Below, one piece after another: positions 42,576-54,371 of a stretch of DNA of 64,000 bases (position 1 is the stretch's first letter; the number at the start of each line of letters is the position of its first letter). A program made the translations under genes and the position numbers. This DNA comes from Rhabdophis nuchalis (taxonomy: Eukaryota; Chordata; Lepidosauria; Squamata; Natricidae), in assembly GCA_039707465.1 (NCBI GenBank), contig CM077647.1, forward strand, positions 172,544,663 to 172,608,662, given 5' to 3'. A model generated the notes under the pieces. It was not told the origin of the DNA and did no database searches. It saw nothing but the letters and a program-made list of their open reading frames with translations.

Positions 42576-43300
42576 ATCATCCGAAGCATTCCATGACATA
42601 GGTCCCGGTTATTTGCGTGACCGCCTCCTACCACATACCTCCCTTTGACACTTCCGCTCAGGAGGGCCTCCTGAGGGTGCCGTCAACCAGTAAATGCCGG
42701 CTGACGACTCCCAGGGAAAGAGCCTTCTCTGTGGCAGGCCCCGCCCTCTGGAATGACCTGCCCCCCGACCTCCGTACAATCACGGACCTACGCCTCTTTC
42801 ACCGGGCATTAAAAACATACTTTTTTCATGTGGCCGGCCTGGCATAGTCTTTTATTATTGATTTTTAGTCAGGGTTTTAATTGGGAATTTTAGCACGGGC
42901 TTTTAAATTGATTTAATTTATTTTTAACCATGTTTGATTGTATCCGCTCCTTCCGTCTTAAATTAAAAACTCACTTTTTCTGTCTGGCCGGCCTGGGATA
43001 GTCTCCCTGTCTTGGGATTTTTATTGGGTAGCTTTTAGCATAGTTAGTTTTATGGGAATTTTAGCACAGGTTAAGTTTAATTTGGTTTTAGAACTGTTTG
43101 TATATTTTTTATTGTTTTTATTCTACCTGTGCACCGCCCCGAGTCCCCATGGGGAGAGGGAGCGGTTTATAAGTATTAAAATTCATTCATTCATTTATGA
43201 CTGCTGTTTTTATTATTCCTGTGCACCGCCCTGAGTCCCATTGAGGAGAGAGGGCGGTATAGAAATATAATAAAATAAATAAATAAATAAATAAATTTAA
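42576..43300 (+). mobile_element. Cluster of three L2/L3-like LINE 3' ends
   Basis: Copy one (about 42576-42950) has ORF2 C-terminal sequence at 42650-42847 (EGLLRVPST, GPALWNDLPPDL, FHVAGLA). Copy two starts near 42950 and ends with 'gtgcaccgccccgagtcccc' and a (ATTC)n tail at 43183-43198. Copy three (about 43200-43296) ends in the same tag with (AAAT)n. They replace the spacer between the unit C tail and VH-a4. Confidence 0.8.
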
Positions 43301-43620
43301 TAGCTGCCAGCTGATGTAAGGTTGTAATCTGTAAGCTGATGCAGTGTAAGGCTGATGCAATGTGGTGTCTATGTATATAGGGCAAATGGTGTGGTCAAAG
43401 TTGAAACTGTGGTCAAAGTTCTATTAAGGATGGAAACTCATTCCTTGACTGACTGATTTAAGCCACTCTACTCATTCCTAAAGCACCATCTCTCATTTCA
43501 CCATCCATATTACTTTGAGGATAGAAAACCTCAATCAAAGACCAACTTTTGGACTTGGACTGGCTGATGGATGCAACCTACATTCTTATAAACTGGTTTT
43601 AACTTCCACGTGAAACCCAG

Positions 43621-43628
43621 ATGCAAAT
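43621..43628 (+). promoter_or_regulatory. Ig octamer ATGCAAAT of VH-a4
   Basis: Perfect octamer 114 bp before the leader ATG. Confidence 0.9.
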
Positions 43629-43734
43629 GAGGTCACTGAGCTGTTTCTCCTTTAAATAATCACAATCACACCAAGGAGCATACCAGACCCAAAGGTGTCA
43701 TCTCTGTAAAGAAAGGTGGACTTCTCACTGCCCA

Positions 43735-44179
43735 ATGGATCTTGCCATTCTTCTTCTTTGCTTAGTAGCCACTCCTGTGTGTGAGTATCTTCCGGATAGA
43801 ACTGAACAATGAGGCAAAACAAAAGCAGAGTTGTATACTAATTCCTGCTTTGTCATTCATTTAGATGTCCACTCCACTGTCCAACTTGTGGAATCTGGGC
43901 CAGGAAGAGTGAGCCCTGGAGGATCCTTCAAATTAACTTGCAAAGTGACGGGTGATTCCATCAATAATGTGTACTGGGAGTGGATCCGCCAGGCTCCAGG
44001 AAAAGGATTGGAATGGGTGGGCCAGATAGACTGGTATAGAAGCTACTGGAGGACATATTATGCCCCTTCCCTGCAAAGCCGAACAACTTTGACTGCTGAT
44101 GACTCCCGCAATGAGTATTATTTGGCAATGAGTTCCCTGACAGCTGCAGACTCAGCCACATATTACTGTGCAGGACATC
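43735..44179 (+). CDS. IGHV: VH-a4, intact IGHV segment
   Basis: Leader exon 43735-43780 ([15 protein letters not shown]), donor GTGAGT, V exon 43865-44179. It reads [34 protein letters not shown] and SATYYCAGH. Unlike a1-a3, FR2 has the standard PGKG, and CDR2 is [11 protein letters not shown] instead of the acidic version. RSS: CACAGTG 44180-44186, 22-bp spacer, tgaaaaacc 44209-44217. The upstream region has the unoccupied site of the copy 2/4 retroposon (43416-43433). Confidence 0.93.
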
Positions 44180-44278
44180 CACAGTGAGAGAAAGCAAAGG
44201 AGGAAGTGTGAAAAACCTTCTTGCTTTTCGGCCTTTGCTTGAAGAAACGTTTATGTTTTTTCATTGAAGTATTGAGAT

Positions 44279-44392
44279 AATACAATATAATAGCAGAGTT
44301 GGAAGGAACCTTGTAGGTCATCTAGTTCAACTCCCTGCCCAGGCAGGAAGCCCTATACCGTTTCAGACAAATGGCTATCCAACATCTTATAT
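44279..44392 (-). mobile_element. CR1 3' end, antisense
   Basis: 'aatagcagagttggaaggaa' through 'cagacaaatggctatccaac' is the terminal part of the CR1 family seen at 7888 and 61170; followed by an (AT)n run at 44391-44406. Confidence 0.85.
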
Positions 44393-44404
44393 ATATATAT
44401 ATAT

Positions 44405-44805
44405 ATGAAGACTAATTATCACAGCTCCTGTGAAGAGGTCCCTTTAAGGGGAGGAGACTCAACGTCATCCCTCTCTGCCCTTTGACTCAACCCAGAGTCA
44501 TCCAGACAGAGAACCAAATTAGATTACTGCTGTGTGACATTTTTTAGATGTGTGTTAGATTTTTTAAGGGCTGAAAATAAAGAGACCAGGATGGATCCAT
44601 TTCAGGCTTATTAGCCTTCTTCAGCTGGCCATACTCCTTCTACTGGGATTTGAACCAGGGCTTTCCAGCATTTGAGGCAAGCTCTCTATGCCTTGAGCTA
44701 TCTGGTATCCCTGATATCAAAGGGTCAAAGGGCAGAGAGGGATGACATTGAGTCTCCTCCCCTTAAAGGGACCTCTTCACAGGAGCTGTGATAATTAGTC
44801 TTCAT
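44405..44805. mobile_element. Element with about 84-bp terminal inverted repeats and tRNA-like core
   Basis: The left arm (44405-44488, 'atgaagactaattatcacag' onward) and the complement of the right arm (about 44722-44805) match with roughly one difference over more than 80 bp. Between them the minus strand shows a tRNA-like stretch: 'agatagctcaaggcatagag' (A-box-like) and 'ggttcaaatccc' (B box). I cannot name the family. Confidence 0.75.
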
Positions 44806-45018
44806 TTAAGAGTCCTGTAAATTGGCTGATATATTGCTTACTTCTTACCATGTGGATATAGTACCATTAAGGAATAAATGTTGAGTATGGTTTGTCAGCA
44901 GGCTACAAATCCATTTATTGGTGATGTCGCCTATTTCACATTTTTTTTATCTTACCAAAAAGTAGATTGTGGTCTACTTTATCAGATACTGAGAAAAATA
45001 GTCTTATCTTTCCTGGAC
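44806..45018 (-). mobile_element. Decayed non-LTR reverse-transcriptase relic
   Basis: The complement of about 44948-45015 reads VSDKVDHNLLFGKIKK, which resembles an RT palm motif. Frames are broken on both sides. Family not assigned. Confidence 0.4.
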
Positions 45019-45348
45019 AGTACACAATGAGGACACTTTTTTTGGTCTCACCAGCTGTAGCCACTTTCTCTTTTCACTTTCTTTCTTCTGGAGCCGTCAG
45101 CAACTTTGCCAGCTTGGGGGCTGTCTGTTTACCGCCGGGTAGGAGCACTTCCCTTGGATCAATCAGGGACTTTGCAATGTCCCTGAGATCAGCAAGGCTT
45201 CGTCTTCCTCTTCACTGTCCCTGCAGGACAGTTTACATCCAATTGGACCATCCAGTGGCAAAAGAATCGATGGTGATCTAGCAGCTGCGAGACCCCACTT
45301 TGTACTGTCACGACATTGGCTCCTCCTCCCTGTGAGGACACTTTTTTA
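45018..45348 (-). mobile_element. Insertion of about 300 bp with direct repeats, unclassified
   Basis: 'tgaggacactttttt' near 45027-45041 is repeated near 45332-45346, flanking an insert of about 300 bp. On the minus strand the insert ends 'gtgagaccaaaaaa', like a short A-tail, so LINE-mediated retroposition is likely. It lies immediately upstream of the VH-h octamer. No coding match is recognised. Confidence 0.55.
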
Positions 45349-45359
45349 TACCTAGTGAT

Positions 45360-45367
45360 ATGTAAAT
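45360..45367 (+). promoter_or_regulatory. Octamer variant ATGTAAAT of VH-h
   Basis: Lies 138 bp before the ATG and only about 15 bp downstream of the insertion above. Confidence 0.7.
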
Positions 45368-45497
45368 CAAAGCACAATTTCCCTTTTAAAGAAGCTGCAT
45401 GGTTTCCTTTTTCAGGCTACACCCACCAACGCAAAGTTTGTGCACTTCCCAAAATCCTTTGCCATCAATTCTCCTCTCAACTTTACAGGAAGCAAAA

Positions 45498-45935
45498 ATG
45501 ATCCTGTGGCTCAACTTGTTACCCATAATGGCAGCCCTAAAAGGTCATTGTTTCCTCCCCATCGAGTTTCTTTCCATTTTAATTCTTGTATGCAAAGACT
45601 TCACTCAAACTCCTTTCATTTTAGGTGTCCGATCTCAGATCCAGCTGGTGGAGTCTGGAGGGGATTTGAGAAGGCCCGGAGAGTCCCTCCATCTTTCCTG
45701 TCAAACCTCTGGATTTGACTTCAGGAACTATCACATGACCTGGGTGAGACAGGCTCCAGGGAAAGGACTGGAATATGTTGCTCACATCTACAGTGATGCC
45801 AGTAGAAAGTTCTACTCAGACAATGTGAAGGGACGCTTCACCGTCTCCAGGGACAATACCCAGGGGCTGTTGTATCTGCAAATGAGCAGCTTCAAACTAC
45901 AGGACACAGCTGTCTATTACTGAGCAAGAGACTTA
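45498..45935 (+). pseudogene. IGHV: VH-h, IGHV pseudogene, Cys104 replaced by stop
   Basis: Leader exon 45498-45543 ([15 protein letters not shown]), donor GTCATT, V exon 45625-45935. The frame is open through [43 protein letters not shown] and [20 protein letters not shown] to TAVYY, where the conserved Cys104 codon TGT is TGA (45921-45923). FR2 has Tyr for Trp47 (Kabat). The RSS is poor: CCCAGTG 45936-45942, 12-bp spacer, gcaaaaatg 45955-45963. A single base change in the key cysteine plus RSS decay makes it a pseudogene. Confidence 0.9.
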
Positions 45936-45963
45936 CCCAGTGAAAGGAAGCAAGGCAAAAATG
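45936..45963 (+). other. 12-spacer RSS remnant of VH-h
   Basis: CCCAGTG, 12-bp spacer, gcaaaaatg (six of nine). Confidence 0.7.
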
Positions 45964-46325
45964 GCCCAATTCACAAAGCAGCTCTGCTAATTCCTTTGAA
46001 ACCTTTTTAGGATATGGCACATGACTCCCTTGGTCATCTTGAATTTCAGCGGGCACTAATCTCACACTGAAGCCAGGGTGGAGGAGGGCATGGAAATAAA
46101 ACCACTGTCCTGAAATAATATCTTATTTTCAAGCTGAGCTTTTCTGTGGTGGCCCACTGACAGCCAGGATAGCTTGCAGCAGAGTCAGATAAAGAGGAGG
46201 TTGGGGAGGCACAGGGACCTCGAGGGGGGGCAAGGGCATGACCAAAGTGGGTGTGGCCAGCATGACATGGCACGGGACCTCTATGGCATGGGACGGGACC
46301 TCCATGACATGGCACGGGACCTCCA
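45964..46325. other. Spacer with short GC-rich tandem repeat
   Basis: At 46262-46336 'catggcacgggacct' variants repeat about four times. The motif resembles 'ccatggctcgggacctag' in the LINE ORF2 that follows, so it appears to be a local expansion of LINE sequence. No gene is seen. Confidence 0.6.
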
Positions 46326-46326
46326 T

Positions 46327-46745
46327 GGCACGGGACCAAGCTACCTGCAAGACTGCATCCTACCTCATACATCCCTGCGGCCGATCCGCTCCCACAGAGA
46401 GGGACTTCTCCGGGTGCCGTCCACCAGGCAATGCCAGCGGGCGACGCCCAGGGGAAGGGCCTTCTCTGTGGTGGGCCCAACCCTCTGGAATGACCTACCC
46501 CCCGACCTCAGAACAACCACGGACCTCCGCACCTTCCGCCAGAAATTAAAGACACTCCTGTTCCATCAGGCTGGTTTGGCCTAAGTTATTTACCTAGCCT
46601 TCAGACTGTATCATAAATTGTTTTAATTGGGTTTTAAATGGATTATGTTTTAACTTTTTAAATTTTAGCACAGGGATAACCTATTTAATTTGATATTAAT
46701 TATTTATATTTTATATTGTGTGTTTTAACTTCCTGTGCACCGCCC
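46327..46745 (+). mobile_element. L2/L3-like LINE ORF2 C-terminus and partial 3' UTR
   Basis: Encodes GPSYLQDCILPHTSLRPIRS, EGLLRVPSTRQCQRATPRGR and GPTLWNDLPPDLRTTTDLRT up to 46584, then 3' UTR to the 'gtgcaccgccccgggtcc' tag, where an inverted copy begins. Confidence 0.85.
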
Positions 46746-46747
46746 CG

Positions 46748-47352
<605 letters not shown>

Positions 47353-47569
47353 ATGATGTCACTTGTGTTGGGGAGAAACTGTAATGGCATGAGCACTGTG
47401 CGAGCAGAAACAGGCTCCCGAGCTTCATTTTCAGCTGCAACGGTTTCCTGCCACCCTCTGTCAGTGAAAACAGAGTTTGGGCAGATCCTTGGCTGTTTCC
47501 AGGTCGGCCCCGTGATTAAAGCACCCTGTGAGCCAGATCCGACCCCCGGCCCTTGAATTTTCCATAGCA
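47353..47569. other. Short unclassified spacer
   Basis: Non-repetitive-looking sequence between the AAAT array and an antisense L1. No supported gene. Confidence 0.4.
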
Positions 47570-47770
47570 ATTTTTATTAAAGTTTTTTTTTAATGCTTTT
47601 TTTTTTTTTTTGAAATTTCCTTTGGTACAACATTTCTACCTCGGTATACATCCATTGCAAATAGACTTCTCCCCCACTTATTTCAGTTTCTCTTTGTCTA
47701 GGCATAAAATAGTATTATATACATTCCTTAATTTACAATCCTTCATTATATACCGTTTCCATTTATACCT

Positions 47771-48446
47771 GTAACGCTCTCTACATGGGGCTCCCCTTGA
47801 AGTGCACCCGAAGACTACAGCTAGTTCAGAATGCAGCCGCGCGGGCAATATTGGGTACCTCTTGGTATTCCCATGTAACACCGCTCCTGCGCGAGTTGCA
47901 CTGGCTGCCTGTGGTCTTTCGGGTGTGCTTCAAGGTGCTGGTTACCATCTTCAAAGCGCTCCATGGCATGGGACCTAGTTATCTGCGGGATCCCATCCTA
48001 CCCCATATATCCCTTCGGCCGATTCGCTCTCACAGAGAGGGGCTTCTCCAGGTGCCATCCACTAGGCAATGCCAGCGGGTGATGCCCAGGGGAAGGGCCT
48101 TCTCTGTGGCGGGTCCGACCCTCTGGAACGACCTACCCCCCGAACTTAGATCTATCCCGGACCTCTGCTCCTTCCGTCAGCAACTAAAAACCTACTTTTT
48201 CCAACAGGCCGGCCTGGCCTAACCTACCGTTTTTAGCCTTAGTTTAGTAGAGAAATTTTAAATTGGGCTTTAGGGATTTTAATGGGGTAGTTTTTAGCAT
48301 AGGGTGTAATTTAATATAGTTTTAATGTATTTATGTATTTATTGTGATGTATTGTATTTTATATTTGCCTGTGCACCGCCCCGAGTCCCTTTGGGGAGAG
48401 GGGGCGGTTAATAAGTCGAATAAATGAATGAATGAATGAATGAATA
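47771..48446 (+). mobile_element. L2/L3-like LINE 3' part with (AATG)n tail
   Basis: The ORF 47785-48222 (MGLPLKCTRRLQLVQNAAAR, ELHWLPVVFRV, GPTLWNDLPPELRS, FFQQAGLA) is open. 3' UTR, the 'gtgcaccgccccgagtccc' tag and an (AATG)n tail at 48420-48446 follow. 'atacctgt' on both sides (47763-47772, 48446-48454) is a possible short target duplication. Confidence 0.85.
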
Positions 48447-48811
48447 CCTGTTTATTCATCTCTACCTATACATAGCTATTTTCTAGCTCCTGTGTCTTCT
48501 TCATTTAGTCTTTCCTGAAGATTTACACCTGTCTCCTAGCCATTTCTACCACTTGTTCTATACCACATAATATTCTGTTTCCTCCTCTTTTATTTCTTTT
48601 GTGAGTTTGTCCATCTCTGTACACTCTAACACTTTCATTGCAACATTCCCCTCTGATGGAATATTGTTATTCTTCCAATTTTGTGCTTGCATTATTCTCG
48701 CTACCATTATGATATGTATAATTCAATATTGTGGCTTTTTGTCATATTTCCTTGTAGGTATTCCCAATAGAAATAATTCTGGTTTCATATCTTTAAATTG
48801 ATTGTCTCTTT

Positions 48812-48970
48812 TTAGCACGGGTTAAATTGTTTAATAGTAGTTTTAAATATTGTAGAATTTGTACTATTTGTATTGTTGGTTTTTAAGTCCCTGTGCGCTG
48901 CCCTGAGTCCCTCTTTTGGGAGATAGGGCGGGATAGAAATCTAATAAATGAAATGAAATGAAATGAAATA
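48812..48970 (+). mobile_element. L2/L3-like LINE 3' UTR with (GAAAT)n tail
   Basis: Only about 160 bp: 'ttttagcacgggttaaattg' to 'gtgcgctgccctgagtccc' and a GAAAT array. Confidence 0.8.
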
Positions 48971-49169
48971 TCTATTTTCTGTTTAGTAATTTTTTCGAGC
49001 CATTTTCTTATTCTATTCTAATACTGTTCAGCCTTTGGGCATACCCACCACATGTGGTGATATGTTCCTTGATTTCGAAAGGACTGAAAAGCTATTGCAA
49101 AATCCACCCATGTAGGGACCGTGCAAGGAAAATGTGACTGCAGTAAGGAGCTCTTTTATGTCAACCAAT

Positions 49170-49177
49170 ATGTAAAT
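49170..49177 (+). promoter_or_regulatory. Octamer variant ATGTAAAT of VH-i1
   Basis: Lies 139 bp before the ATG, followed by CCCTTTAAAG. Confidence 0.75.
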
Positions 49178-49308
49178 TGAGGGACAGTTGCCCCCTTTAA
49201 AGCAGCCACTTGGTTTTCCTTTTCAGGCTACACATACCACCACAACGTTTGTGCACATTCCCACGTCATCTCCTATCCATTCTCTTCCATTCATCCGAGG
49301 AAGCAAAC

Positions 49309-49739
49309 ATGATTGTCTGGCTAAATGTTATGTTTAGTTTACTAGCAACCCTTGGAGGTAATGTTTCCGTCTCTATAGCATTTTTTGTTTGTGTACGTAA
49401 GAGATGGCACTGAAACATCTTTCTTTCTAGGAGTCCAATCTCAGGATAGATTGGTGGAGTCTGGAGGGGACTTGAGAAGACCTGGGGAGTCCCTCCGTCT
49501 CTCCTGCCAAGCCTCTCGATTCTCCTTCAGCAGCTTTTACATGGGCTGGGTGAGACAGGCTCCTGGGAAAGGACCGGAATGGTTTGCAGATATTGGTAGA
49601 TCCTCATCTCCAATTCGCTACTCAGACAAAGTCAAAGGACGCTTCACTATCTCCAGAGATGATTCCCGCAGCCAGCTGTATCTGCAAATGAACAATCTGA
49701 AAGAAGAGGACACAGCTGTCTATTACTGTGCAAAAGAGT
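49309..49739 (+). CDS. IGHV: VH-i1, intact IGHV segment
   Basis: Leader exon 49309-49357 ([16 protein letters not shown]; one codon longer than the others), donor GTAATG, V exon 49431-49739. It reads [62 protein letters not shown] and TAVYYCAKE, open. Leu45 (Kabat) is Pro in FR2. RSS: CACAGTG 49740-49746, 23-bp spacer, tcaaaaact 49770-49778. A hAT element starts about 110 bp downstream, as for i2. Confidence 0.92.
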
Positions 49740-49847
49740 CACAGTGAGAGGAAGTGAATCTGAAGCTGCTCAAAAACTTTCTTTGCCCCTGAACAGCTTT
49801 CCACACTGTTTCAGTCATACAAGTTTGAATTTGCGGATGGGAACAAA

Positions 49848-50381
49848 TGGTGGCATTGATTTTTTTTTTACTACCAGTTCTGTGGATGCGGCTTGGTGGG
49901 TGTGGCTTGGTGGGCATGGCAGGGGAAGGATACTGTAAAATCTCCATTCCCACCCCACTCCAGGGGAAGGATACTGTAAAATTCCCATTCCCTCCACATT
50001 CCATGGGAAGGTTACTGTAAAATCTCCATTCCCACCCCACTCCAGGGGAAGGATACTGTAAAATCTCCATTCCCTTCCCACTCCAGGGGAAGAATAATGT
50101 AAAATTCCCATTCCCTCCACATTCCATGGGAAGTTTACAGTAAAATCTCCATTCCCATCCCACTCCAGAGGAAGGATACTGCAAAATCCCCATTCCCACC
50201 CAACTCCAGGGGAAGGATACTGCAAAATCCTCATTCCCTCCCAATCAGCTGAGAATCGGAAGGCAGACCATAGGTGGGGTTGGGGCCAGTCAGAGGTGGT
50301 ATTTACCAGTTCTCCAAACTACTCAAAAAATTTGCTACCGGTTCTCTAGAACTGGTCAGAACTTGCTGAATACCACCTCTA
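49848..50381 (+). mobile_element. Non-autonomous hAT-type element (second family) with internal minisatellite
   Basis: The left end is worn ('tggtggcattgatttttttt'); the right end is 'tgaataccacctcta'. Flanks GAACAAAT (49841-49848) and GAACAAAG (50382-50389) differ at one base, consistent with an 8-bp target duplication. The same insertion lies downstream of i2 (56458-56752). Most of the interior is a 41-bp minisatellite. Confidence 0.75.
49926..50235 (+). repeat. 41-bp minisatellite, about 7.5 copies
   Basis: The unit 'aaggatactgtaaaatctcc' plus 'attccc...ccactccagggg' repeats with a 41-bp period (49926, 49967 and so on). Some units carry a 'tccacattccatgggaagg' variant. The paralogous element at 56458 has only about 1.5 units. 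Confidence 0.9.
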
Positions 50382-50389
50382 GAACAAAG

Positions 50390-50740
50390 AAGGAGCTTAT
50401 AAATCTATATTATATAGTAAGTTGGATCTTGGAATACGTTCACTGAGTTGGCCTTGGAATAAGCCACATGGAATTTTTTCTGTGGTTGCTGAGGGAGAAG
50501 AAGGAATTTTCATGGTTGTGGAGTAAAATGAGAAGTTTAAACAAGGCTGTTTATTTTCCTTCAGAGGGAGAAATGTCAATTCATTTCCTACATTTGTATC
50601 TTTGATATATTTAAGTTGTTTGGGTTATAGAAATTAAAAGGAAATTAAAAGGGGGAAAAAAGAATGAAACAATTTCTAATGTCTCAATCTTCCAGACATG
50701 TAGATTTTGCTTGGTGACTACAGAATGGACAATCAGCCCT
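50390..50740. other. Intergenic spacer shared by i1, i2 and i3
   Basis: Homologous to 56760-57090 and 58192-58440. No gene is seen. Confidence 0.6.
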
Positions 50741-50826
50741 ATACATGGTAGGATGCGGTGACTCAGTGTAAGATGCTGAGCTTGTCAATCAGAAATGTTG
50801 GCGGTACAAATCCCTAGCGCCGCATA
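50741..50826 (+). mobile_element. Head of a Sauria-type tRNA SINE
   Basis: 'ggtgactcagtgtaagatgc' and 'ggtacaaatccctag' match the tRNA-like head of the SINE at 57101; truncated by a GA-rich repeat. Confidence 0.7.
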
Positions 50827-51372
<546 letters not shown>

Positions 51373-51644
51373 GAAGTTTAAATATGTTTAAAAGCACGAA
51401 CTCCTCTATTGCTAGAAATGTAGCCCCGTAATAAAATAAGGATGCTCTAAAAACCCCTAATAATATGATGTAGTATGAAATCAAGGAAGGGGGCAGAAGC
51501 TGGAACATAAGGCTTTACTCTACTCTCCTCTTCTCTTATCCCTTCCCCTTCCCCTTCCTCCTCTCCTCTCCTTCCCTTACGCCCCATATCTTGATAACAC
51601 AATGATGATCGATAGCTGTCTAGTGAAAGCTTTGGGGCTCTCCT

Positions 51645-52301
51645 GTTCTAGGTCCAGTTACTGCAATGCTCTCTACATGGGGCTTCCCTTGAGGTGCACT
51701 CAAAAGCTACAGTTAGTCCAGAATGCAGCCGCGCGGGTGATTACGGGAGCGCCTAGGCACTCCCATATAACACCAATCCTGCGCGAGCTGCACTGGCTTC
51801 CTGTGGTCTTTCAGGTGCGCTTCAAGGTTTTGACGGCCATCTTTAAAGCGCTCCATGGCTCGGGACCTAGTTACTTGTGAGACCGTCTCCTGCCCCATAC
51901 ATCGCTTTGTCCGATCTGCTCCCACAGAGAGGGCCTTCTCAGGGTGCTGTCGGCCGGACAATGCCGTCTGGCGACACCCAGGGGAAGGGCCTTCTCTGTG
52001 GCGGGCCCTGCCCTTTGGAACGACCTTCCCCCTGAACTTCGCACCATCTCCGACCTCCGCCTCTTCCGCCAGTGTCTAAAGACACATTTTTTTTCATCTA
52101 GCCGGCCTAGCATAACCTCTGCAATTGACTATTTTAGACAGTTTTAAATTTTTGGGGATTTTAATTTGGTTTTAGCACAGGACGGTTATTAAATAAGTTT
52201 TTTAAAATTTTTATTGATTTTGTATGTATTTTAAAATTCCTGGGTCCATTTGGAGAAGGGCGGGGTATAAATTTAATAAAATAAAATAAAAATAAAATAA
52301 G
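51645..52301 (+). mobile_element. L2/L3-like LINE 3' part with (AAAAT)n tail
   Basis: ORF2 C-terminal sequence (YCNALYMGLPLRCTQKLQLV, ELHWLPVVFQV) is open to a TGA near 51878-51880, then continues (GLLRVLSAGQCRLATPRGRA, GPALWNDLPPELRTISDLRL). The 3' UTR and (AAAAT)n end at about 52301. Confidence 0.85.
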
Positions 52302-52641
52302 CAGTGATGGTGAACCTATGGCATGCGTGCCACAGGTGGCACGTGGAGCCATTTGTCAGGGCGCGCAAGGCATTGCCCTGTCACTGGCCAGCACGGATGT
52401 GCGCACTGGCCAGCTGAGTTCAGCATTTTTTAACGCCATTTTTTGCCCTCCCCAGGTTCCAGAGGCTTTAGAGGAGCCTGGGGAGGGTGAAAACAGCATG
52501 CAAAAAAAGGTGGAGTGCTTGTTATGCATTCATGCACACTGGGGGTTCACACATTGTATTATGGGTGCGGCATGGGGTGCACGACCCCCCTGCACTCCCC
52601 CCGCTTATGGCGCGCGAGCCCAAAAAGGTTAGCCATTGCTG
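52302..52641 (+). mobile_element. Non-autonomous hAT-like element (third family)
   Basis: The ends CAGTGATGGTGAACCT and AGGTTAGCCATTGCTG are inverted repeats with about four mismatches. It is inserted at the tail of the LINE; the 8-bp flanks no longer match. Confidence 0.55.
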
Positions 52642-53300
52642 AGTTAGAGAGTTGGCTGGAAGAAAATATAAAATAATGAAGATGGCTTGAATATTGCAGT
52701 TTCAGCTTCCTTGTTTACAAAAATAATCTGACGTCAAGAAAAAAAATGTAGCCCTTGAGTATCACAGCAGAAGGCAGGAAATACACTTCATGAACATCTT
52801 TCTAGACATCCAAACTGCCACACAAACACTGAGGAAACATCTGGACCTAAAGAAACTCCTTGGAGAACTTGGAAGATGTGTCCTCACTTCCTCACTTTGG
52901 ACACTGGGGGGCAATGTTGTCACATGAAACCCCTTGGCCTATGTACCCAGTGGGGGATGGGTAGGGAACAAAACAAGTCTCATTAGATATTGTCTCATTT
53001 GGATAGCATATTTTTTAATGATATTTCTAGATAGTTGACTAAAAAGGTCTCATGAAAAATTTTACATTTCAGGAGGGCACAATCCTCGCCATGAAGCTGA
53101 GCATTTTCTTTAGATTTAAAATGTTCCATCACGTGTCTTCCTCACCAGAGAAACTACAGTACCTAAAATCTTTAAATGTTCTTCAGTCTTTTCAGAGAAA
53201 TGAAAACAACATGAAGGGGCATTTTATCAAATGTGGTGGACATGCACAATAGCTAAAAAGGTATGAATACAAAGTAGTCCAGTGGTAAGAGTAATAGACT
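52642..53300. other. VH-flanking DNA without its VH segment
   Basis: Matches the region downstream of VH-j (about 63310-63850) in many blocks, for example 'actgaggaaacatctg', 'ggcaatgttgtcacac/t' and 'catttcaggagggcacaatc'. The VH that should precede it is missing, with LINE and hAT sequence in its place. Confidence 0.65.
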
Positions 53301-53307
53301 GGCACTT

Positions 53308-53959
<652 letters not shown>

Positions 53960-54363
53960 GAAACGGGCTTGATCTCTCTCTTTTTTCTGTGAGTGTTTTC
54001 ATTCATCTATGATTAGAATTCTTTATTGGCTACATGTGATTGGACACATAAGGAATTTGTCCTTGATGCAAATGCTCTCCGTGTTCATAAAGAAAAATAA
54101 GATAGACTACATTAATCAAGAATCATAAGATACAACACTTAGGGATAGTTATAGTTTACTAATAAGCAATCCAATTACAGTAGGAAACAAATGAAATAAT
54201 ATAAATTTTAAAAATACAAGCAACATGGCTATGGTCATAAATGGAAAGAGATAAGTACTAGGAAAGAGATAGTTACTAGGAAGGAAGAGAAGAATAATAT
54301 TAACACAGTCTTAGTAGATAAATTGACAGTGTTGTGTGGATTAGTTGTTAAGCAGAGTAATGG
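53960..54363. other. AT-rich spacer
   Basis: No ORF, RNA gene or VH similarity seen. 'gaaacgggcttgatctctct' to 'gtaatgg' may be old repeat sequence. Confidence 0.4.
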
Positions 54364-54371
54364 CATTCGGG

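Larger units (their letters stand above)
47570..49080 (-). mobile_element. Antisense L1 3' region, interrupted by two LINE insertions
   Basis: Begins with the complement of a poly-A end (T-runs 47584-47611). The complement of about 48985-49080 encodes an L1 ORF2 C-terminal stretch related to WWTCPEAKRYW (here with frame breaks). L2/L3-like copies interrupt it at 47771-48446 and about 48812-48970. Confidence 0.65.

Noticed and set aside
49926..50235. Regularly spaced repeats resembling a CRISPR array
   Set aside because: A contiguous 41-bp minisatellite within a hAT-type element in a vertebrate locus; no unique spacers.
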